In this document: positions 6,617 through 9,936 of the stretch, piece after piece
Layout: each line of letters starts with the position of its first letter
How positions within the stretch are numbered: position 1 is the stretch's first letter
DNA from: Nitrospira sp.
GTDB lineage: Bacteria > Nitrospirota > Thermodesulfovibrionia > Thermodesulfovibrionales > SM23-35
Assembly (NCBI GenBank): GCA_016873575.1
Contig: VGWY01000090.1
Location: 1-9,936 of the forward strand
Length of the DNA stretch: 9,936 bases
Reading direction: 5' to 3'
Translations under genes and position numbers: made by a program
Notes under the pieces: generated by a model
Told to the model about the DNA's origin: nothing
Seen by the model: only the letters and a program-made list of their open reading frames with translations
Database searches by the model: none

Positions 6617-6617
6617 A

Positions 6618-7163
6618 TTATACCTTCATCTTAAAGGTCAGTCTGAAATTATAAATGGAAACATTCTCTATTACAGTGTTTTTAGATTCCTGGAGATAGA
6701 CATCAAAAAATACCTTCGAGGTCTTAACATTGTCCACATAGGAAACAATCTCTGAGTTTGTAAATGCATATCCTTCTACATCGATACTCTCCCCCGAGAC
6801 TGTCATTGTCTGAAGCCAGACCCCCTTGGGAAGGAGGTTGCTTATTTCATCAAGAAGCTTCACAGGAATACTCTGGTTTTTTCTGAGCTGCTCGATAATT
6901 TCCTTCTTCTGCTGGATGCTCTTATTCAGTTTTTCAAAATTTTCAACTGCTGCTATCTTTTCCTTCAATTCTGCAATCTTCCGTTCATTGGCTGCGAACT
7001 GAGCCTTTTTTGCAGCCAATTGGGAGTTAAAAAAGAAGACAAGGTAAGCCATGATGACAGCGACCACGACGGTTGTAATAGTCATGATGATGATGAACGA
7101 AGGTACTGGTTTTGGTTTCTTTCTTCTCTTTCTTGCGATAGGTAAAAGATTAATCTTTATCAT
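6618..7163 (-). CDS. pilN: Type IV pilus inner-membrane protein PilN
   Basis: PilN couples cytoplasmic PilM to the periplasmic parts of the machine. The 181 residues begin M-I-K-I-N-L-L-P: the I-N-L-L-P motif is the known PilM-binding peptide of PilN. A basic stretch at 11-19 precedes one membrane segment at about 23-45, a coiled coil at about 48-98, and a ferredoxin-like periplasmic domain from about 100 to the end (L-P-x-G-V-W-L and V-x-G-Y-A motifs). The ATG overlaps the pilM stop (ATGA). An AGGAGG lies 11 bases before the ATG, inside the end of pilM. Nothing unusual was seen. Confidence 0.95.
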   Translation of the reverse strand: MIKINLLPIARKRRKKPKPVPSFIIIMTITTVVVAVIMAYLVFFFNSQLAAKKAQFAANERKIAELKEKIAAVENFEKLNKSIQQKKEIIEQLRKNQSIPVKLLDEISNLLPKGVWLQTMTVSGESIDVEGYAFTNSEIVSYVDNVKTSKVFFDVYLQESKNTVIENVSIYNFRLTFKMKV

Positions 7164-8212
7164 CTGTCACCGAGCCTCCTTAGGGCTAATCCTGTGGCAA
7201 CAGCAGCAATCGGTGCTATTTCCTGAATATATGCCATATCGAATCTTTTGGGTATTTGAATGTTTTTAAACGGTTCTATAACCTTTGTTTCTATCCCTAC
7301 TTTTTCGACAAAGAGTTTTGGAAAGTCCTTTAGGAGTACACAACCACCACTGAGTATTACCTCGTGAATATCAGCCTGTGAAGTTGTACTTCTGAAGTAC
7401 TCGAATGAACGATTAACCTCACCAATAATCTCATCTGAGGTTGATTCAATAACAAAAAATGCATCTTCCGGTGATACATTTTCGAGCGGTTCGCCTCTCT
7501 TGATCCTTTCAGCGTTTTCGTATGTAAGATTGAATTCCCTCTGGAGGGCTTCAGTGTGTATATTACTGCCGATTGCACTATCTCTCGTAAAGACAGAGAT
7601 GCCTCCCTTGAGGATATTGATATTAATGGTATTTGCTCCAATATTCACAATAGCAATATTCTTCTCTGGTTCAATTTCATAGTTGACCTCGTATAAATTC
7701 TCAAGTGCAAATGAATTGATGTCAACGATTACAGGGTTGAGACCTGCTTCTTTCACAACTGAAACATATTCATTGACAACGTCTTTTTTCACAGCAACAA
7801 GGATGACATCCATCTGGCCGGCTTCTTCTTTTGGCCCGAGTATCTGGAAATCGAGGTTTACATCTTCAATATCAAACGGCACATATTGTTCTGCTTCAAA
7901 CTTAATGGATTCAGAGAGCTCTTCCTCTGACATCTCGGGCAGCGAGATTCTTTTAATGATGACAGAAGAGTGTCCTGCGATGCCAGTGACAGCATCTTTT
8001 ATTTTGATATTTGCTTTGCGTATGAGTTCTTTCAAAGAGTCCTTGAGTCTGAAGGAATCTATGATAGAGCCTTCAACAATGAGGTCGGGAGGGATGGGCA
8101 GCATGTCAAAGAGTTCAAGTTCATAACCACCTTTGATATCTTTGAGCTGGGCAACCTTAATATAGCTTGACCCTATGTCTAACCCAATTGTGCCTTTTTT
8201 GCCAAAAAGCAT
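7160..8212 (-). CDS. pilM: Type IV pilus assembly protein PilM (actin-like)
   Basis: PilM is a cytoplasmic actin/FtsA-fold nucleotide-binding protein that binds the N-terminus of PilN and connects it to the pilus motors. The 350 residues show phosphate-1 motif I9-G-L-D-I-G-S-S16, phosphate-2 motif V189-N-I-G-A-N-T195 and adenosine-site motif V286-I-L-S-G-G-C291, in the correct order. An N-terminal insertion domain at about 80-180 is typical of the family. It is the first gene of the pil operon. There is no Shine-Dalgarno sequence before the ATG at 8212. Instead a TTGACA at 8242-8247 and a weak -10 at 8219-8224 would place the transcript start at the ATG, so the mRNA may be leaderless. The stop overlaps pilN. 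Codons next to the start give a good PilM N-terminus, so the start is likely right. Confidence 0.95.
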   Translation of the reverse strand: MLFGKKGTIGLDIGSSYIKVAQLKDIKGGYELELFDMLPIPPDLIVEGSIIDSFRLKDSLKELIRKANIKIKDAVTGIAGHSSVIIKRISLPEMSEEELSESIKFEAEQYVPFDIEDVNLDFQILGPKEEAGQMDVILVAVKKDVVNEYVSVVKEAGLNPVIVDINSFALENLYEVNYEIEPEKNIAIVNIGANTININILKGGISVFTRDSAIGSNIHTEALQREFNLTYENAERIKRGEPLENVSPEDAFFVIESTSDEIIGEVNRSFEYFRSTTSQADIHEVILSGGCVLLKDFPKLFVEKVGIETKVIEPFKNIQIPKRFDMAYIQEIAPIAAVATGLALRRLGDR

Positions 8213-8218
8213 AGCTTA

Positions 8219-8247
8219 TGAATACCAAAAAAAAATAATCTTGTCAA
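8219..8247 (-). promoter_or_regulatory. Candidate pilM promoter with a nine-T spacer run
   Basis: On the minus strand a perfect TTGACA (8242-8247) is followed by exactly 17 bases and then TATTCA (8219-8224), which matches TATAAT at only three of six positions. Six bases separate it from the ATG. The spacer contains a run of nine T (8227-8235). A second run of nine A (8251-8259 on the plus strand as T) lies upstream, and the TTGACA sits in a CTTG-x-CAAG dyad. The perfect -35 and spacing support it; the weak -10 argues against. Confidence 0.35.
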
Positions 8248-8296
8248 GTGTTTTTTTTTAATTATTTTCAGAACATTGCCCATTACTATTAAGAAA

Positions 8297-9193
8297 TTAG
8301 TTTAATAATCTCTCAATTTTGATTCTGTCATCTTCTATCATACCTATCCCGAACAGGTTTTTTTCAGGGTTTTTAAGCCTGACATATTGTAATCCCCCCT
8401 TGCCCTCCTTTACTAAAGGGGGGCTGGGGGGATTAAAGAGGGATTCGGGAATACTTATCTGCATACCATTTCTTGCCTTCTTGTAAGAATCATCGTCGAG
8501 TATTATCTCATTCAGATGAGAGATCGCAGAATCTATTGAGGAACAGGCATCTTTTTTATAGCTCAGTTCTTCAGGTGATGCTGAATCCTCAATCCTGAAA
8601 TCGCCAACTCGTATACGTTTTAGAGAAACCATATGGGCTCCTACACCGAGGGTCCTGCCAATATCGTCGCAAAGGGTTCTGATATACGTTCCTTTTGAAC
8701 ATGAGATTTTGAGTTCAAGGTATGGTTGATGAAAGTCAATGAGTGTTATTTCAGAAATATGTACTATTTTATGAGGTACATTTATGTTTATCCCCTGTCG
8801 TGCAAGTTTATACAAACGCTGTCCACCTATCTTCATTGCTGAATACATGGGCGGTGTCTGTTGAATCTGTCCAATAAAATTTTTCAGGACAGAGTGGATT
8901 TCTGATTCCTGTATGACAGGCAAATCTACCTTCTCAATGATCCTGCCAGTTACATCATATGTGTCTGTTCGTTCGCCAAGTTTGAATCTTGCAATATATT
9001 CCTTATCGAGATCTGATAAGAATCTCGTTATCTTTGTCGCCTCATTCAGACAGACAATGAGTACCCCTGTTGCAATCGGGTCAAGTGTCCCGGCATGCCC
9101 TGCTTTTTTTGCAGCAAAAAGCCTTTTTACCTGTGTAACTGTCTGTTGTGAAGATGTGTCCTTCTGTTTGTTGAGGTTTATGACAATGTTCAT
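8297..9193 (-). CDS. truB: tRNA pseudouridine(55) synthase TruB
   Basis: TruB converts U55 in the T-arm of tRNAs to pseudouridine. Within 298 residues the catalytic motif G35-T-L-D38-P-I-A-T-G has Asp38 as nucleophile. Other family motifs are K-E-Y-I-A at 64-68, P114-P-M-Y-S-A-M-K at 114-121, and C-S-K-G-T-Y-I-R-T-L at 165-174. A PUA-like C-terminal domain runs from about 225. Two oddities stand out. The N-terminal motif usually K-P-x-G-x-[TS]-S reads K9-Q-K-D-T-S-S. Residues 254-269 of the C-terminal domain are encoded by a 44-base palindrome. No Shine-Dalgarno sequence precedes the ATG; a TAAAAT lies seven bases upstream. The gene stands outside the usual infB-rbfA-truB-rpsO setting: upstream is a divergent gene and downstream, after 84 bases, the pil operon. 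It is likely functional since all catalytic motifs are intact. Confidence 0.93.
   Translation of the reverse strand: MNIVINLNKQKDTSSQQTVTQVKRLFAAKKAGHAGTLDPIATGVLIVCLNEATKITRFLSDLDKEYIARFKLGERTDTYDVTGRIIEKVDLPVIQESEIHSVLKNFIGQIQQTPPMYSAMKIGGQRLYKLARQGININVPHKIVHISEITLIDFHQPYLELKISCSKGTYIRTLCDDIGRTLGVGAHMVSLKRIRVGDFRIEDSASPEELSYKKDACSSIDSAISHLNEIILDDDSYKKARNGMQISIPESLFNPPSPPLVKEGKGGLQYVRLKNPEKNLFGIGMIEDDRIKIERLLN
8391..8434. repeat. 44-base palindrome inside truB
   Basis: This is the same element as 5913-5956 with two base differences. It encodes N-P-P-S-P-P-L-V-K-E-G-K-G-G-L at residues 254-268 of TruB, in the PUA-like domain, and is read one frame away from the pilP copy. Relative to the gene it has the same orientation as in pilP. 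Flanking codons on both sides keep the TruB frame. Confidence 0.85.
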
Positions 9194-9200
9194 TGGTTTT

Positions 9201-9229
9201 ATTTTAACTCAAATCATTTTTTTAGCCAC
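9201..9229 (-). promoter_or_regulatory. Candidate truB promoter
   Basis: TAAAAT (9201-9206, minus strand) matches the -10 consensus at five of six positions and lies seven bases before the truB ATG. A poor -35 (GTGGCT) stands 17 bases upstream, inside the CCACAGAG repeat. With no ribosome site present, transcription would begin at or near the ATG. Support is moderate for the -10 and weak for the -35. Confidence 0.25.
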
Positions 9230-9275
9230 AGAGAGCACAGAGAAATTTTTATCTTGGTAGGGCGGGCGTCCCGCC
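9226..9275. repeat. Single CCACAGAG repeat arm and a GGCGGG-cgt-CCCGCC hairpin in the truB upstream region
   Basis: CCACAGAGAGCACAGAGAAA at 9226-9245 is one arm of the element found complete at 2973-3077. Six-base arms GGCGGG (9261-9266) and CCCGCC (9270-9275) follow with a three-base loop. Both lie between divergent genes. They are not well placed to end either transcript. Confidence 0.5.
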
Positions 9276-9307
9276 TGTCAGATAGTAGATGGCAAAAAAT
9301 ATTGTAT

Positions 9308-9327
9308 TATATTAATCTATATTAATC
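9308..9327. repeat. Tandem duplication of a 10-base A/T-rich unit
   Basis: TATATTAATC occurs twice in direct succession, upstream of the zinc-ribbon gene. It could be part of its promoter region or an operator pair. No good -35/-10 pair could be fixed around it. Confidence 0.4.
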
Positions 9328-9376
9328 AAAAAAATTCGGGGACAACTTAACATTAAGACAACTTCAGGAGAATTCC

Positions 9377-9936
9377 ATAAACCAGACCAAAAAATGTAAA
9401 CATTGTGGCAAGGAAATAAATGCACAATATACTGTTTGTCCCCTTTGCGGTGGACATCTCCACCTGAGCATTGCACCTCGTTCTCCAATATGTCCACGTT
9501 GTGAGAAATCCCTTGTGATACATGTTGTTGACAACGAAGAATATGACCTGTGCCCTTCCTGTGGTGGTATGTGGCTCGACAGAGATGAATTCCAACGTGC
9601 TACAAGAGAGTCTGATGTGTATCAAAAAGTAGGGGAAGAGAATACTAAAAACGTGTATATTCAAGGACCTATAAAAGACCCTGGTGGATATATACCATGT
9701 GTTCGTTGCGGGGAGTTGATGAATCGTAAAAATTTTTCCCGTATTTCAGGTGTTGTCATTGATGAATGCAGTTCACATGGTGTATGGCTTGATGCAGGAG
9801 AGATTGAAAAGATAAGGCTTTTCATAGCTGATGGCGGTCTTGAAAAGGCACAGGATAGAGAGATAGAGAAAACTAAAACAGAACTTAGAGAGCTTGCTAC
9901 AAGGGTTGAACAAACAGCTTTTACCCACAAGCTCAT
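9377..9936 (+). CDS. Triple zinc-ribbon (zf-TFIIB type) protein with a probable ATA start (3' end missing)
   Basis: The frame is open from 9326 to the window edge. AGGAG at 9366-9370 is followed after six bases by ATA at 9377, where a start is expected; no ATG, GTG or TTG lies in frame before residue 65. Counting from there, a first zinc ribbon has C7-x2-C10 and C21-x2-C24. The second, of zf-TFIIB type, has C39-P-R-C42, C59-P-S-C62 and G-G-M-W-L-D. The third has C108-V-R-C111 with C131-S-S-H134 and G-V-W-L-D, so its last ligand is probably His. After about residue 150 a charged Glu/Lys/Arg helix begins. Tandem zf-TFIIB proteins are common and mostly uncharacterised; roles in nucleic-acid or protein binding are assumed. 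It is divergent from truB. The coding pattern and zinc motifs are convincing; the start is not settled. Confidence 0.8.
   Translation, partial: MNQTKKCKHCGKEINAQYTVCPLCGGHLHLSIAPRSPICPRCEKSLVIHVVDNEEYDLCPSCGGMWLDRDEFQRATRESDVYQKVGEENTKNVYIQGPIKDPGGYIPCVRCGELMNRKNFSRISGVVIDECSSHGVWLDAGEIEKIRLFIADGGLEKAQDREIEKTKTELRELATRVEQTAFTHKL

Noticed and set aside
7683..8126. A 147-codon open frame on the plus strand opposite pilM
   Set aside because: It lies wholly antisense to a clear pilM, is rich in Ser and Thr as expected for a reverse-frame shadow, and has no ribosome site or family motif.
9353..9936. Two minus-strand open frames opposite the zinc-ribbon gene
   Set aside because: The plus strand shows spaced CxxC motifs typical of zf-TFIIB proteins over the same stretch. 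The minus-strand frames are Cys/Ser-rich shadows without recognisable domains.

Overview
The window comes from a Gram-negative bacterium that makes type IV pili. It holds a complete pilM-pilN-pilO-pilP-pilQ cluster on the minus strand, lipoprotein signal peptides and an outer-membrane secretin. The gene order, the tandem AMIN domains of PilQ and the many short palindromic repeats bring Nitrospirota or Desulfobacterota-like lineages to mind. That is an impression, not a result; no rRNA or other strong phylogenetic marker is present.

Layout on the minus strand, from right to left: truB (tRNA pseudouridine-55 synthase), an 84-base gap with a candidate promoter, then pilM, pilN, pilO, pilP and pilQ. 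Three junctions overlap as ATGA and one has a single-base gap, so the five pil genes look like one translationally coupled operon. PilM (cytoplasmic actin-like), PilN and PilO (inner-membrane dimer partners), PilP (periplasmic lipoprotein) and PilQ (outer-membrane secretin) form the alignment complex that joins the inner-membrane pilus motor to the outer-membrane pore. Leftward of pilQ lie two more lipoprotein genes on the same strand. One is a small Ig-like-fold protein of 144 residues. The other is a large protein, cut by the window edge, with seven W-x-D/E-x-R type repeats that look like beta-propeller blades, followed by the start of an ASPM/SPD-2/Hydin-type domain. On the right, a divergent plus-strand gene encodes a protein with three zinc-ribbon modules, also cut by the window edge. 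It has no ATG, GTG or TTG at a plausible start; an ATA sits behind a good Shine-Dalgarno sequence.

The most notable content is repetitive DNA. A 44-base palindrome occurs twice inside genes (pilP and truB), 42 of 44 bases identical and read in two different frames. Four degenerate heptanucleotide arrays lie inside pilP and pilQ. Together with the palindrome they make up almost all of the extra-long n-region of the PilP signal peptide and most of that of PilQ. The 685-base gap between the two lipoprotein genes is packed with at least seven different palindromic or direct-repeat pieces. No transposase, CRISPR array, tRNA or rRNA was seen.
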